A stretch of DNA of 64,000 nt from Camellia lanceoleosa. Lineage: Eukaryota; Streptophyta; Magnoliopsida; Ericales; Theaceae. A program made the position numbers and the translations under genes. The stretch spans positions 86,452,084-86,516,083 of the forward strand of contig CM045770.1 in the NCBI GenBank assembly GCA_025200525.1. The letters are read 5' to 3'. Below, piece by piece: positions 11,301-23,679 of the stretch (positions are counted from its first letter, which is position 1; every line of letters starts with the position of its first letter). Under the pieces are notes generated by a model. That model searched no databases, was not told the DNA's origin, and saw only the letters and a list, made by a program, of their open reading frames with translations.

Positions 11301-13639
11301 AAATCGGTATGGCCAAAAAAAATGAAGGGTATTTTTTTAAGTAAATATTTGTATTTTGATTTGTTGTTGTGTTTATATTTAAATCTTGAAAAATAAAATT
11401 AAAAAACTGAGAAAAATATAAGAAAATTAAGCCCAAACAAAAAATAATAATTAGAGACCAAATTGTTAATGAGTATATGAGAAGCATTTGAGCATGATAT
11501 AATTCTCAATTTTTTAGCAAGAGCATACCAATCTCAAGATTATAATAGACATAATAGTGCATAAATCAAACAAAGTTGCCAAGCAAGAGCATAAATATTG
11601 AGCTAAAGTTCAAATCACTCTTCCTTGAGGAAAACAATTTTCCTCTTACATTATCAACAACTAATCAGCTCAAAGGTCATGTTGCAAGAATTAAGATACC
11701 AAAAGTATAGAGATACCAAAATAATCAGAGATACTAAAACAATCAAGCCTCTTTTTCTCTTCCAATGACATTTTCAACAAAATCAAGCACAAGGAGGGAG
11801 TATGGTACAGCATATCGGATGAAATAATGTAAGTCTCATTATAGCACAAATAATCATCCATATCAAGGTAGCTCTATGATACCAAAAAAAAAATAATAGC
11901 ACATAATGATCATACAATTGAAACTCATACCATTTGACAATAATGGGCAAAAAAAATAATAACATGTGAAGGTGCAAGCCCATAAGTTTGATATCAAAAA
12001 CAGAATAGAAACTGAAGGGATTTTAAAACATAATCAAGTTTAAATTCTTCCCCTTGTTTCATTTGACAAACTCAATAGGAGATATGATAAATGAAAGCTC
12101 ATAACTGAAATGTTCTCGTCAATAATATCAAATAGGATGCCAAAATGATGCCAACATGCAATCTATCAAGGATACTAATATGCAATCTAGAAGATTTAAC
12201 AATCATAGCTCAAGCATTATGTAGAATACCAAATATTGCTCATAATAGGTTAAACTCAATATAATCTCATGGAGCTAATGTAATTCCAAAAAAAAAAATG
12301 AAGCATGTTCAAGGTATAGCAATCCATATGCCAAGAAAAATCATGAATTTTAATATGTACCACACATTTAAGCATAGGCATGATTTTTAGGTAAGAGCAT
12401 CATCAAAGAGTATACATTACAAATCATATGAAGCATAATTAATCTTTTTCATATCAAAGTAATAACTTGATTAACTCAAGGGATATAAGATAGAATTTTT
12501 ACCTCAAAATCTTAAGAGAGTATATGAGGCATACCTTAGGTTCAAGAGATGGAAGCTTTTCAATCTTCAATTTTCTTTCATGAGAGTTCATCTCAAAAGG
12601 GTTTAACAAGTATGTTAGCAAAATGATTTATCCCCCTAAGTTAGTGCTACCCTTTTCTATTTTGTGTAAAATAGCATTCATAGAACAATCACTATTACTC
12701 AATAAAAATACAACACAAATCACTTCTTATCACAAACTAGAAATGTGAAAAATAATTCAATGATTAAACAAGAGTTTGGAATGCTATTTTTAGAATTTTC
12801 AAGTTATAGCATATAACATAATATGCATAAGAAAATAGTTTTATGCTCTTTGTTTTATTAAGAAATAATGCAACAATCTCATTTAATCACATAATATTAT
12901 CAAGAGGCATTTTCATCAATTCAATCCACATGCTCAAGTGTGATAAAACATTTTACTCAATATGGAACACAATATGAATGTTATAAACAATTAATTCAAC
13001 AATTTATCAATCAAAAGCATTTCATGAGATGTATACCAATATAATCCATATTCGAAAGATATTCAATAGGATAGATGCAATGTCTCTACAAAAGTATAAT
13101 AATTCTTTTCATTTAGACATTGTTGATGGATCATAATCAAGGAATTTCACAACTCATTCAAATATTCCAATATAAAGCATATAAGTATGAAATTTTCATA
13201 TTTAGCATATTCTTGAGATCACAAATATAGAATTCAAAATATAGATAGTATACATCTCAAAAACATACTATGACATCAAAGCGATTCTACAAAGATATGA
13301 CTCAAAAAGAAATTAACATATTAGTATGAAGTCATATATAAGATGTAAAAAGTATGCTCACAAAAATATTTATCACCTCTTATCTCTTTTTCATAGCAAT
13401 GGATGATATGATATAAAATGTTAATGAATACATGAATCATTCATATTCTATTTGTTATTCATCAAAATAATATAAATCTCATTTTGAGTTCAATGAATGT
13501 TTGAAAGAAACTAGCGAGAACATGACTTAGCAAACTTAGTACAATTAGGTTACATGGAAGCAATGATTAGACACAACCTATTGTACACAAATCACACCTT
13601 AAAGAATATAGAACTTTAAGCTTAAAGGTGTGTTAGGAG
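11301..13639. other. AT-rich Copia interior without pol
   Basis: About 2.3 kb of AT-rich sequence where a Copia element would normally carry protease, integrase, reverse transcriptase and RNase H. I found no motif of any of these on either strand. Short repeated wordings (for example variants of 'catatcaaa' and 'aagcat') are frequent, but no clean tandem array was seen. Confidence 0.5.
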
Positions 13640-14837
13640 TTATACCTTCATTTACCTCTTTGGAATCTTCACCCATAGATTACCTCTATTGTTCATCTTG
13701 GTGATTTTCATTTCATCATTCTTCTTCTTGTAGGGTGATTTTGCTCTTTAGATTGAACACTCTTGGTGTGCATTTCCTCTTGAAGTCCTTGGTGTTCTTT
13801 GAGATTCCACATACAAAATATCTTGATTTCTTTCTTGGTACCCATACTTTCTTGGGTCCATGGGGATTAGTCTCAAGAACAATTAATCTCATAAAGGTTT
13901 AGGAGGATCAAAATCAATGCCTACTTTGTCAAAAACACATCTTTTATTTCCAAGAAGCTTGTTGAGGTTTTCTTTTCCTTTTACAAAATTTTCAAGAGTT
14001 TTGTTTAAATCCTCAACATTGTTTTTCAAAATGTTTTTCTCATTGGCAATAAGCGTAAAGTCATTTTTCAAAGTAGCATTTTCCATTTTTAAAACACCCA
14101 CATCATTTGAAAGAAAGTAACTAATTTTTAATTTAGAATTCTTAACACAAGCGTTTTTAAATATGTCATGTAATTCATTGAAAGCACTTTCAAGTTCTAC
14201 ATAATTAGAAATTACCTCATCTTGAGTGGATTCTTCTTCTCCAAAAGCCATGAAACACAGGTTGGCTACTCCATCATTTTCTCCCCAAATGGCTTCCTTT
14301 TCTTGCCATCCATCATTGAAAGTTCATGAGCTATGAGTGAGCCTAGGAGTTCTTCAATGCCTAATTTTGTTAGGTCTTTTGCTTCTTGGATAGCTGTAAC
14401 CTTAGGTTCCCATTCATTTGGAAAAGACCTAAGTATTTTTCTTACAAGCTCATCATTAATATAAGATTTACCAAGAGATTTTAGAGCATTAATAAAATTG
14501 GTAAATTTATAAAACATCTCAGAAATAGATTCAAATGATTCCATAGTAAAGAGTTCATAATCATGAATAAGCATGTCAATCCGAAACTCTTTTATTTGGC
14601 TAGTTCATTCATAGGTGATTTCAAGTTTATCCCAAATCTCTTTAACAGTAATACACCTAGAAATTCTATTGTACTCATTTGCATCTAGTCCACACACAAG
14701 AATAAGCTTGGCTTTAGCAATAGCTTGAAGGAGTTTATAATCACGCTCATCAAATTCATCCTCAAGTTTAGGCACACTGATATGGTCTACTACCTGGATA
14801 GGGATTTTAGGACCTTTAGTGATAATGAGTCACAAAG
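13640..14837 (-). pseudogene. Copia gag, central and C-terminal part
   Basis: Gag forms the virus-like particle of a retrotransposon. From 14837 downward the minus strand reads a typical Copia gag (UBN2-type). It includes 'CITVKEIWDKLEITYE' (about 14625-14680), a stop, then 'LVRKILRSFPNEWEPKVTAI' and 'DLTKLGIEELLGSLIAHEL' (14300-14460). A frame change leads to a glutamate- and asparagine-rich coiled-coil segment at 13889-14251, and another to 'NPHGPKKVWVPRKK' (about 13800-13870), a phrase typical of the gag C terminus in SIRE-like Copia elements. No intact CCHC zinc knuckle was seen. The N-terminal part is displaced to 17437-17546 by the solo LTR. At least three breaks make it non-functional. 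Confidence 0.85.
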
Positions 14838-14842
14838 CATAA

Positions 14843-17431
14843 TGTAACAACCGACCCACAATCGGCTACTAATCCATAATTAAAAGATGCTAATGAGGGG
14901 ATTAAAATAATTATATGTTAATTGTGTATTTTTGCATGCTATTTGATTTTCTATCTGTTAATCATGGTAATATCTATTGTGAAATCTGCTTTGTTATGAA
15001 AATTGAAAGTCTTATCGGCATCAAAACCAGGGCGGTTACATGTATATGTTATTTAGAATTTTTAGAACGTTATGGCAAATTTTATTAAAAATTGATTCAG
15101 TATGATTCATTAAGTTGCGTTTGGCAAGCCTTATGTTCTAATTAATGTATTATGGCATCATAGCTATATATTCAACACATTGAGCTCACTTGAGCTCATT
15201 TCTCTCATTCTTTAAGTGCAAATTCTGAGATTTTATTTTAGAGAGAGAGAGAGAGTGTGTGTGTGTGTGTGTGTGTGCAATTCTAGAGAGAGAAAAGAAG
15301 AGATTGAAGGAGAATTGAAGATCTTGGCTAGAATCCATCAAATTAAGCTAGAACAAGAGTGATTCAAGACTCTAGGTAAGCCTTTGGCTATTAATTCATG
15401 AAGATTATGTATTGTAGAGATGAATTCATGGAGTTGTTATGATCATTTGCATCTATTTCACATATGTTTGTCAAGAAGATGAAGAATTTGATTATAATTC
15501 TAACATGCATGTATATATAAGTGTTTAATCATCACTTTGATCATGAGTTTTATCAATTGTGTTGGCTTTGGTGTATGAAATGTACATGCATGCATCGTCA
15601 ACAAGTTTTGTAAATAAATTTCCATGTTTGAGAGTCTTAGGAAAGAATTAAGAAAAAAATTATATATGCATGCCTAAGCATGTTGTGTTTTGCTATATCA
15701 AGTTTGATTTTGATCATTCATGTAGAAATTTTGGATAATTGACACATGCATGTTTGAATTATCATGTTTGAACCTTGGTTTCATGTTTTGGAAAATAATT
15801 CCTTACATGTATGGGTTTATGAACTTAAATTTTGTTAACTTCATGAGTTTTGGAGAAAAAAAGAGCTTCAAAGGTTTACATGCATGAAAGTTGAACTCAA
15901 TTTTGGCTAAAATCATGAGTTTTGAGCTAAAGGGTTTATAAAGGATCATGTGTTCATGTTTTAGAAAAGTTTTCAAGCTTTAAAGACAAGCCTTGCATGA
16001 GTTTACCTTTGAAATTGCATTTGGAAGCTCAAAACTCTATTTTTGAAAACGTAGAATTCTGCAGTCTGCTCGGCGAGAAACAGAGCTCGGCGAAAATCTG
16101 ACTCTCAACATTTTTGCAGACATAAGCGCTCTGCTCGAGCGACCAAAGTCGCACTCGAGCGAACCCTTGTATCTTGTTGAACCACTCGAGTGTGGGAGTT
16201 GTGGATCGAGTGTAGATTGAGGCCAACCAGTACTTTTTCAGACAGGCCGGTCCGCTCGAGCGACCAATGTTGCACTCGAGCAACCAGGCCATTTTTAGTG
16301 CATTTTGACAAGTTGTTCTGCATTTCATTTCCATCCATTTCGAGCATATGTAGACATGAATTATGAGTTATTGAAGAGTCATCAACTAAGAATCGATGTA
16401 TGTAAAGTAAATTAGAAAATATGTCGAATCAGGTATATGGGCAATATGAACAAGTTACGTGGCATGGAATGAATAAGCGATTAAAGTAAGAGAGCTAAAC
16501 CGCCATGTGAACCGTGTAATGATAAAATATGTTTGTGTTATGCACTTTTTGTGTTTGTAGGTCAACTCGGCATTCGATTGACCGTTTATGGAACCCATTG
16601 TAAGTAACGTTATTGTAAAGATATGTTCATATGAATTATGTTCCAAATGTGATTTGATAAGTTATGATTTACGAAATGATATTTGTTTACATGAGCAGAT
16701 GTCCTATGTTTGAAATCTATTATGGCATCCACAAATAGTTCCAAGTCATGGGGATGGCATGTTAATCAGTGCATGACATATATGTAATTACGAGATCTCG
16801 TTAGCCACTTCATTGTGGTGATATGTGTTTAATCGGTATCCGGAACCGATTACTCTAGTCGAATGGCGATAACTGATGTGTTCTATGGAATGTACCATTA
16901 TTACGTTCGGATATGAGGATGATTATGTTATGATCTGTTCCATGATTATGAAATGTTCGGAATTCGTTCACTAACCTCTTTACATTGATGTTGTTTGCTG
17001 GGCTTTAGCTCACTGTGTGTATATATATATATGTATAGGTGGGCATTCCGGAGATAGAGCCTGAAGGCTTTTGTCTGGATCTGTGTTCTGTTATCAGCCA
17101 ACCATTGTGCCTCACGTGGAGGTTCCTGAAGTGTCACATGTTTTGAGCTCTGTTGTTTCTGTATATAAGACTCGTTTTGTTTTTGTTGGATGTACTTAAG
17201 ATGCTATAATTAAGTGTGTGAGTACAATGTGAAAATGATTTTTGGTTATGTATATAAAATTTTAAATATTATGTTTCATGTAAGTCTACACAGCTCATTG
17301 GACAACTATATTTATGTATTTGCTTCCGTTAGCCCCTTAATTTTGTTAATCAGTTCAAAGGCCTTCGGTAATCCAAGGATTACTGGCCGGTTACGACGCT
17401 AAACCTATAGGGGCGGGTTTGGGTTGTGACA
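14843..17431. mobile_element. Solo LTR, Tekay/Del-like Ty3 type
   Basis: A 2589-bp block bounded by TGTAACAACC and GGTTGTGACA, with perfect 5-bp TSD CATAA at 14838-14842 and 17432-17436. It interrupts the Copia gag and holds no coding region. Long LTRs with this TGTAACA..TGTTACA-like start and end, and with internal 'ctcgagcga' phrases (16130-16280), are characteristic of the Tekay/Del chromovirus lineage. No internal region or second LTR is present, so it is the product of LTR-LTR recombination. The lineage assignment is from memory of family features. Confidence 0.85.
15241..15278. repeat. (GA)n(GT)n microsatellite
   Basis: A compound dinucleotide run inside the solo LTR, about 60 bases downstream of a plausible TATA region (tatatatt near 15163). 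Confidence 0.9.
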
Positions 17432-17436
17432 CATAA

Positions 17437-17546
17437 TTGGTAGCGAAGATACAAAATCATTTTTCTTTCTAATGAATGTAATTACTACCATCAAAGAGAG
17501 GTGACCTATTGCTAGCTTGTCCTACAGCAGAGTAAGTAGAATACAT
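17437..17546 (-). pseudogene. Copia gag, N-terminal part
   Basis: Starting at the ATG at 17546 (minus strand), the frame reads 'MYSTYSAVGQASNRSPLFDG' and then 'SNYIH', the standard beginning of a Copia gag. An in-frame stop follows where tryptophan is expected. The rest of gag continues beyond the solo LTR at 14837. Its position about 50 bases inside the primer site fits a gag start. Confidence 0.8.
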
Positions 17547-17598
17547 GGTTGTTATGGATTAAAAATTCAAGATTGTTAAATCTAAACAAGAGCCCCAA

Positions 17599-17610
17599 GC
17601 TTTGATACCA
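17599..17610 (-). other. tRNA-iMet primer binding site
   Basis: On the minus strand this reads TGGTATCAAAGC, two bases inside the 5' LTR. It matches the 3' end complement of plant initiator Met tRNA (TGGTATCAGAGC) at 11 of 12 positions. It fixes the orientation of the 8974-18877 element. Confidence 0.85.
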
Positions 17611-17612
17611 AT

Positions 17613-18877
17613 TGTTACCCAAAAAGAAACCTAAGAGGAGGGTGAATTAAGTTTCTACAAATTAAAATTAATAATACCCCAATAAAATTAATTACTAGTA
17701 TAACAAATTATTAACAAGCACAATGATGAACCTAGCAGTAAATGATTGAGCAAAATAACAATGAAGTATAACTAACATACAGGGTAAATCAAATGATTAG
17801 CACATGAATATTAGATAGATATAACAGTAATAGGAAAGTAAAGAGATTAAGGAAGAGGAGACAAACAAATTTATAGTGGTTCGGGTTCAACCAAGCCTAC
17901 ATCTACTCCTCAAGCTTCACTTGAGATTTTTCACTATCTTCTAACTTCACAGAGTGCTAGCAACCTTTTCACAGATGGAGCAATCCTCCACAGATTTTAC
18001 ACAGACTTTCTAAGTTAACAACACTGAGTGTACTACACTTTTACAAGGTTGAAAAGAATGTGTTTTTGTTTTCACAGAAAGTTACAATAATTATCTCTCA
18101 AAGATAGATATAAAAATGAAGCTCTAGTTTTTCTGTAAACCTCACACAAGAAAAATGAGCTCAGTGCTATAAGGCTCGGTGTATAATTTTTGAGAGAGGA
18201 TGTAAAGAAAAATTAAAGAACACTTCTCAGAAAATTTTTCAGAGAATAGATAAGAGTGATTTTAGATCAAAGAATATTTTATGGTTTTTTATGACTTGTT
18301 TACATTAAAGGCTTTGGTATATATAATGAAACTTATAACCGTTTATAGCCGTTGTATTCATTTGAATTTATAGTCGTTTATAGCCGTTGTACTCCATCAT
18401 TACTAATTTAAATATCTTCTACTCCATCATTACAAATTTGAATATCTTTTACTCCATCATTACAAATTTGAATATCTTTCACTTGAACCTTTTGAACCTT
18501 TTGGCCTGCTGATGTGCTGGGCTGTTTGAACCTCTGTTTTAGGCTATTTAAACTCCTGATTTAATCAAATATTAAATACATTCTAACAACATTTAGGATA
18601 AAGGTTTAAGTGAGAAATAATGGAACAAAATATATTTTGATTCTATTTTTCTCTTTCAAATAAATTAAAACATAATTAAATAAATCATCAAAATAAATTT
18701 GGGATTTAAAATATAATTAAATAAATCATCAAAATAAATTTTGGATTCTATTTTTCTTTTTCAAATAAATTAAAACATAATTAAATAAATCATCAAAATA
18801 AATTTTGAATTCTATTTTTCTCTTTCAAATAAATTAAAACATAATTAAATAAATTATCAAAATAAATAAGTCTAACA
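17613..18877 (-). repeat. Copia 5' LTR
   Basis: 1265-bp partner of 8974-10144. The sequences are clearly homologous throughout, with many substitutions and small indels, so insertion was not recent. The segment 18635-18865 carries about four copies of the 63-64-bp subterminal unit. Confidence 0.92.
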
Positions 18878-18943
18878 ATATTCAATAACCTCATTCTCCT
18901 CTGATGAACCTACCATTGCATTGTTTTCTGTGTCAGATGACAT
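18878..18943 (-). pseudogene. PIF transposase, displaced first codons
   Basis: The minus strand reads from an ATG at 18943 through 'MSSDTENN', then 'SEENEVIEY', and stops being coding at the Copia LTR. Joined with 8973 after removal of one TSD copy, the frame continues directly into the rest of the transposase. This is the N terminus of the gene at 7640-8973. Confidence 0.85.
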
Positions 18944-19404
18944 ATTGTTTCGGCTACATGACAATAAAAGCATAATTATAATAAATAATCAATAACATGA
19001 TAACTGTTACCATTATTGGTGAAACTGAAATTAACCATTGTCTACAATTTGTCGACCTTAATCATTTATCGAACTAAATAGAAATATGCATCTGAAGAAA
19101 AAACATGTTAATATTTACTCATATTGTCATACATACTAATGCATGTTGTATGTTGTGTGTTAAATTGAAAGTTGAAGTAGAAATAAGGAAACAGACATGA
19201 ATGAACGCAGAAGAATAAAATCACATCTAAATATAAAATAAAAACAGTGTCACAAAAATATAAAAATAAACATACGAAGACGGATAAAAAAAAAAACATG
19301 TCATCAGATGCTAAAAAATAAAAAATAAAACAGAAATCATTAAATCATGTTGCACAACCACAAAGAGAACCGCAAACTCTATCAAGCCACAACTTCTCCC
19401 TTGA

Positions 19405-20235
19405 CTACAAAACTAGGATCATAGCTAGGCGCATATGCGTAGGAGTACGCATAAAAAACCTCATCCATTCCTTGTCTTTGAATAGTGTCAGTGCCCTAAC
19501 GTATTGGACCGGTGGTATGTCCCCAAACTCTAGCAGGGCATCTTGACATACATCAAGGGAATAGTCATCACCGCCTGTACTTACAGCCTCTGTGTCGATT
19601 GATCGTGCACGGGACTGTTTCATTTTTGCCTGTACGTAGGTAGTGAAAGCTGCGCAGACATCATTAAAGCCACTTGACCATGACCTTTTAGAACGATCAC
19701 TGTCAATCTGGTTATTTGTGGGGCCTCTCTTTTGATGTTTGCCTTAGATGGTTCCCTGTACTCATCGCCGAATGAGTCAACAGCTATGGCTTCAGCTGCA
19801 TTACTCCTACCAGCTCCAAGCGACCAAAATTTGTTAAACATTTCATCATCTTCATCAGAGTCAGGGGCTCCTTGTGTGGATGCATGGGCCAAGGCCCTTG
19901 TGGCACAACAGTTTTCAACAATTTCGGCCATTTCATGAAAATACTCAAATCCTTTCGTCCTAAATTTCTTTACATTTTTTGTTGCCTACCTCCAATTGAA
20001 AATTTTGTATATAAGCGTATTGTACATGTCATAAAATTTTACAAAAAAATTTGAAACAGGTAAAGGTTAATTCAATACCTTATCCCAAAAATCATCAAGT
20101 GCAATAACCGTTCCTACAATGGGCCCAGACCGGTCTGTGCCTGAAGTCACTTGAAAGTTTGGTAATCAGCTTTTAGTCGTTGATATTTTTGTCTGAACTG
20201 TTTTTGTGTGTATCGGAACCCATACAGATTTTCCA
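19405..20235 (-). pseudogene. PIF element Myb/SANT-like partner protein
   Basis: Plant PIF/Harbinger elements encode a second protein with a Myb/SANT-like trihelix domain that helps the transposase bind DNA and enter the nucleus. Here the minus strand shows, in order, a trihelix segment ('RLKADYQTFK' near 20180, followed by a stop), 'TVIALDDFWDK' (about 20070), 'KKFRTKGFEYFHEMAEIVEN' (about 19910-19970), an acidic linker 'DSDEDDEMFNKFW', and a C-terminal segment 'VQYVRALTLFKDKEWMRFFM' (about 19450-19510), which is typical of these proteins. Frames change at about 19620 and near 19980, so the gene is broken. It lies upstream of the transposase on the same strand. Confidence 0.82.
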
Positions 20236-21533
20236 ATCATAGCTGTCACACGATTACTGACCTTTTGTTTGGTTTTTTTGTACGTCATCTCTCAACATGT
20301 TTATTAGCTTTATTTCAATTCTGGGCTCCACATTCTTATGTCCTAATTATCATCCGAATTATTGATATCCATCTAACAACACATAATTTATATCTAAACT
20401 GAGCTTAAGTGGATATTGAAAAATAACAAGATAAGTCCTAAATATAATTTATCATATAACTTGAGTTTCCAGAATCAATGCAAGAATCATCTACAATTAT
20501 GCTTCAATTCGAATAAAAGATTAATTCATTGAAGTTGTTAAACAGTGTTGGGAAAAATAGATAAACAAGAAAAGCAGAATATTAATTGCAAATCCATTGT
20601 AAAAGAGTGTTTTATATGAAGTGTACCACGATTACACAATAGCGAAGGAAGCGAAGAAGAAAGCGACAAATGGGTGAGTGGCGGTTGACCCAGAGGTAGG
20701 AGTAGAGAAGTGGCAGTTGATCGGCCGAAAGACCGGGAAGACGACCAGCCGGTTAACCAGGTGGATGACCGACTTAGCACCGTTTGGACAGATCAGAGAA
20801 CCCATAGCTATTTCTCAACTATTCCATAGCAGATCAATTAAAAAATATACGTACCAAAGCAATGTATGAGTGAAATAGTTGTCATTGGTGACAAAGTGGG
20901 TAGAGTAGATGGATATGCACTTCTTTAGTAGCAGTCTGATTCGAGAATACGCTTCACAAATTTGGCCTGAAACAAATAAACTTGGGAATGAATTTCAGGA
21001 TGAAGCAGGAAATCAGTGAGTTGTATATAGGACCAATATATATTTTGAAAGAAATTTGTGATTTACTTTACCTCTTTGTTGTCGTTGTTTCATTACTCGA
21101 GGGTAAATCTTCCTAGCATTACAAAGTGAAACTTAGTTGATTTGTAGGAAGTGATGGATCTGAATTTATTAATGGGAAGGTGGTTCATGAGCATGGTTTA
21201 GATTTGAAGGTCACAATTCAATTCAATGAAAGGAAGGCGACTGTAAAGAATCTTGACTATGATCTTGACTTTAAATTTCTTTGCAAGTGAAGCTTTTCAA
21301 AAATAGAAAAGACGAAGAGAGAGAATATACGTTTGGAAGCTTTTGAAGGAAAGAGAGAGAATTTATCGTTTGGAAACTTTTGAGAGTGGAGAAGGCGAAG
21401 CGGTGAAATTTGCCAAAGCGGCAAGTAGAGTTGCATTTTGAGTGTGTGGTGAAATTAAATTTTGAAACGTATCCAAATGTGAAATGCAAATAGGAGGTGA
21501 AAATATATTTGGAGAGCACAAGCAAACACAGCC
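20236..21533. other. PIF upstream region, no gene seen
   Basis: AT-rich DNA between the Myb-like gene and the possible right end of the PIF element. A short GC-richer piece (20640-20800) has two overlapping open frames on opposite strands with no recognisable domain. The end 'agcaaacacagcc' (21521-21533) resembles a PIF terminal inverted repeat read inward. Confidence 0.35.
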
Positions 21534-23306
21534 TACATTTTTATTTATGTAAATATAAAAAACATAAATGATATAATTGTAATTTTATATGTGACTTTTT
21601 GGACTTGTCAGCCTTTTTAGCAAACAAGCTAAGTTGCCAAAAGAACACACTTTCCGTCCACCAAACTTATCAACATTATTTATTCAACTAAAATGACACA
21701 ATCTATTAAATTAAGGTACAAAATCGAGTAAATTGAAACAATAAGAACCAAATTAATACATCGTAAATTCGTAGACTATTTGTGCAATTTATCCTTAAAA
21801 TTATATGTCTTCAAACTTGTCAATATTTTGTTTTTAATAAATATCAAATTAAAAAACGAAAACACAACCACAGATAGATTAGAACATAAAAAACTTTTGG
21901 GTGAGGCTAATTGTGTGGAAGCCTTTGCGGCGTCTAAAGCGGATGATTTGGCACGAATTTTTGGGCTTTGCCGATGTTCAGGTAGATGGGGATTTTCTAA
22001 ATCTTGTAAGAGCATTTTCAACAAATTACTATTTGGATATTATTTGGCATTTTCTATAAAAGTGTATATATATATTTATTATATTATATTTTTTTATTTT
22101 TTTACATATTTTTTTTAGTAAAAAATTAAAAAATATATTTATTTAAATCCTCTCAAATACCCATTTAGACTTAAAAGTTACTTTTTTTTTATTTTATTTT
22201 TTATTTTGGCTATACACATTTTTAAATATGTTGGCTAACAAACTCTCTATTCTTTTTTTTATATTATATAAATATTATTTTTATTCATTTTAATTTAAAA
22301 TTATTTTTTATAAGCCTAACACAATTAATTTCAAAATATAAAAAGTAATATTTTTTAATATTTGACTAGGTGAAACCATTAGCTACATTTGTTGAGTTAA
22401 AACCAGCCAAACTAAAATGACTAACTTCAGGGGAAGAGCCATGATTTGGTGATTGGGAGCGGACCAAAAGCAAGATATTGGACAAGTTCAAGCACTTGGG
22501 TTAAGAAAAATTTACACAGTTTAAATAATTATTAAAATGAATAAATTATTATTAAAATAAACTAATAAATAATGAATATGAAAATACTTTGTTAATGTGT
22601 TCTAAGGACTTGAATTTCAATGACTCGCCACTAAAAAAAAAATACAAATTAGCTGTAGTGTCACATAATTCACCTAATACTTGAATGATAATAAATTATG
22701 GATTGCATTTTATACACAAAATTTTAAATTGTATACAAAAAGTGCATACATTATGTCTTTTCATAAATGATTTATAACAAAATTACAATGATTCATAACT
22801 TTTCTCACTTCGTAACATTTTAATATTCATGACATAACAACAATAATTTGTAACTAAGTCTTTCTTATGGTGCACCCTTTTATAACATAATCACAATTTA
22901 GCAAAAGAAAAAATTTTATTGACAAACATTTGAAAATATTACATCAATAAAGGAAAAATATAAGTGCAAAGAGTATTATAGCGGAACAATTCAATTCCAA
23001 CTATAGGTTGATATCGAGAAGCTCACCCAATTATATGCTGGCACACTATCAAAAATTGATGATAAACCCAACTACAAAAGAGAACAACCTAAGACCAACA
23101 AACTTCAAAAACACACCCAAGAGCCACCAAATAAGCTAACAGAGCAGGCCACAGTAATTTTCTTATGACATAACATTTCTCTTTTAAGAAATGACAAAAA
23201 ATAATAATAATAATAATAATAAATAATGAGAGAAATTGAAATGAATATGTATTTTAAAAAGTACATGAATAGAAATATATGACATTATGGGCAAGTATAA
23301 TTAAAC
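21534..23306. other. AT-rich intergenic DNA, MITE-like pieces
   Basis: No gene supported. Around 22005-22410 the sequence has the wording of a plant MITE ('gagcattttcaacaaa' at the left, 'agctacatttgttgagtt' near the right), but I could not define a TSD. A short AAT run lies at 23200-23222. Confidence 0.35.
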
Positions 23307-23309
23307 TAA

Positions 23310-23439
23310 GGTCTCATTTAACAATCTTCTATTTTAGTCAAAAAGTCATTATAAATTGTCACATCACTTTCTTTATTTTTCTATACATTTTTTCATAAAA
23401 AGTCAAAAAAGTACTAAAATATATGTTTTCAAACTAGGC
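23310..23439. mobile_element. Tourist-like MITE (PIF-related)
   Basis: A 130-bp element beginning GGTCTCATTT and ending AAACTAGGC, flanked by TAA and TTA. Its length, inner wording ('ttgtcacatcac', 'cataaaaagtcaaaaa') and ends match the well-defined MITE at 54881-55011, so both belong to one family. Confidence 0.7.
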
Positions 23440-23679
23440 TTAAATTGCATATATATAATACATATATTCATACAGTTTTGCAATTGTAGTTAGTAGGACC
23501 AGGGCCCCTCCGACTCCCGTGCCTCCGCTCTTGACTAACTTGATAACTAATTTGATAAAACTATTTTAACTAAACAATAAAAAAACTAGTTTAATAAAGA
23601 CACTGATTTTTTATGTGGGCATGGTCATATATATTTTGTTGCAAGTTGTGAGGGTGAGCAGATATGGCTAGGAATTATG

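Larger units (their letters stand above)
8974..18877 (-). mobile_element. Non-autonomous Copia element (SIRE-like gag, no pol)
   Basis: LTRs at 8974-10144 and 17613-18877 begin TGTTACCC and end GTCTAACA as read on the plus strand. The primer site TGGTATCAAAGC lies just inside the higher-coordinate LTR, so the element reads on the minus strand. The flanks are AATAT/ATATT, and removal restores the PIF transposase frame exactly. The internal region carries only gag pieces (17546-17437 and 14837-13640), a gene-like segment at 10381-11300, and AT-rich DNA. No protease, integrase or reverse transcriptase was seen. It is therefore a defective, non-autonomous member of the Copia superfamily. Confidence 0.88.
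7620..21533 (-). mobile_element. PIF/Harbinger DNA transposon, split by a nested Copia
   Basis: Two protein genes in the same minus-strand order as in plant PIF/Harbinger elements are present: a Myb/SANT-like protein upstream (19405-20235), then a DDE transposase (18943 down to 18878, resuming at 8973 and ending at 7640). The transposase reading frame is exactly continuous across the 9.9-kb Copia insertion once one copy of the TSD is removed, so both halves belong to one element. The outer ends are uncertain. A possible right terminus is the GCAAACACAGCC at 21522-21533. No matching left end was found. Confidence 0.75.

Noticed and set aside
16029..16347. Two minus-strand open frames of 80 and 101 codons
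   Set aside because: They lie within the solo LTR over non-coding 'ctcgagcga' phrases. No recognisable domain.
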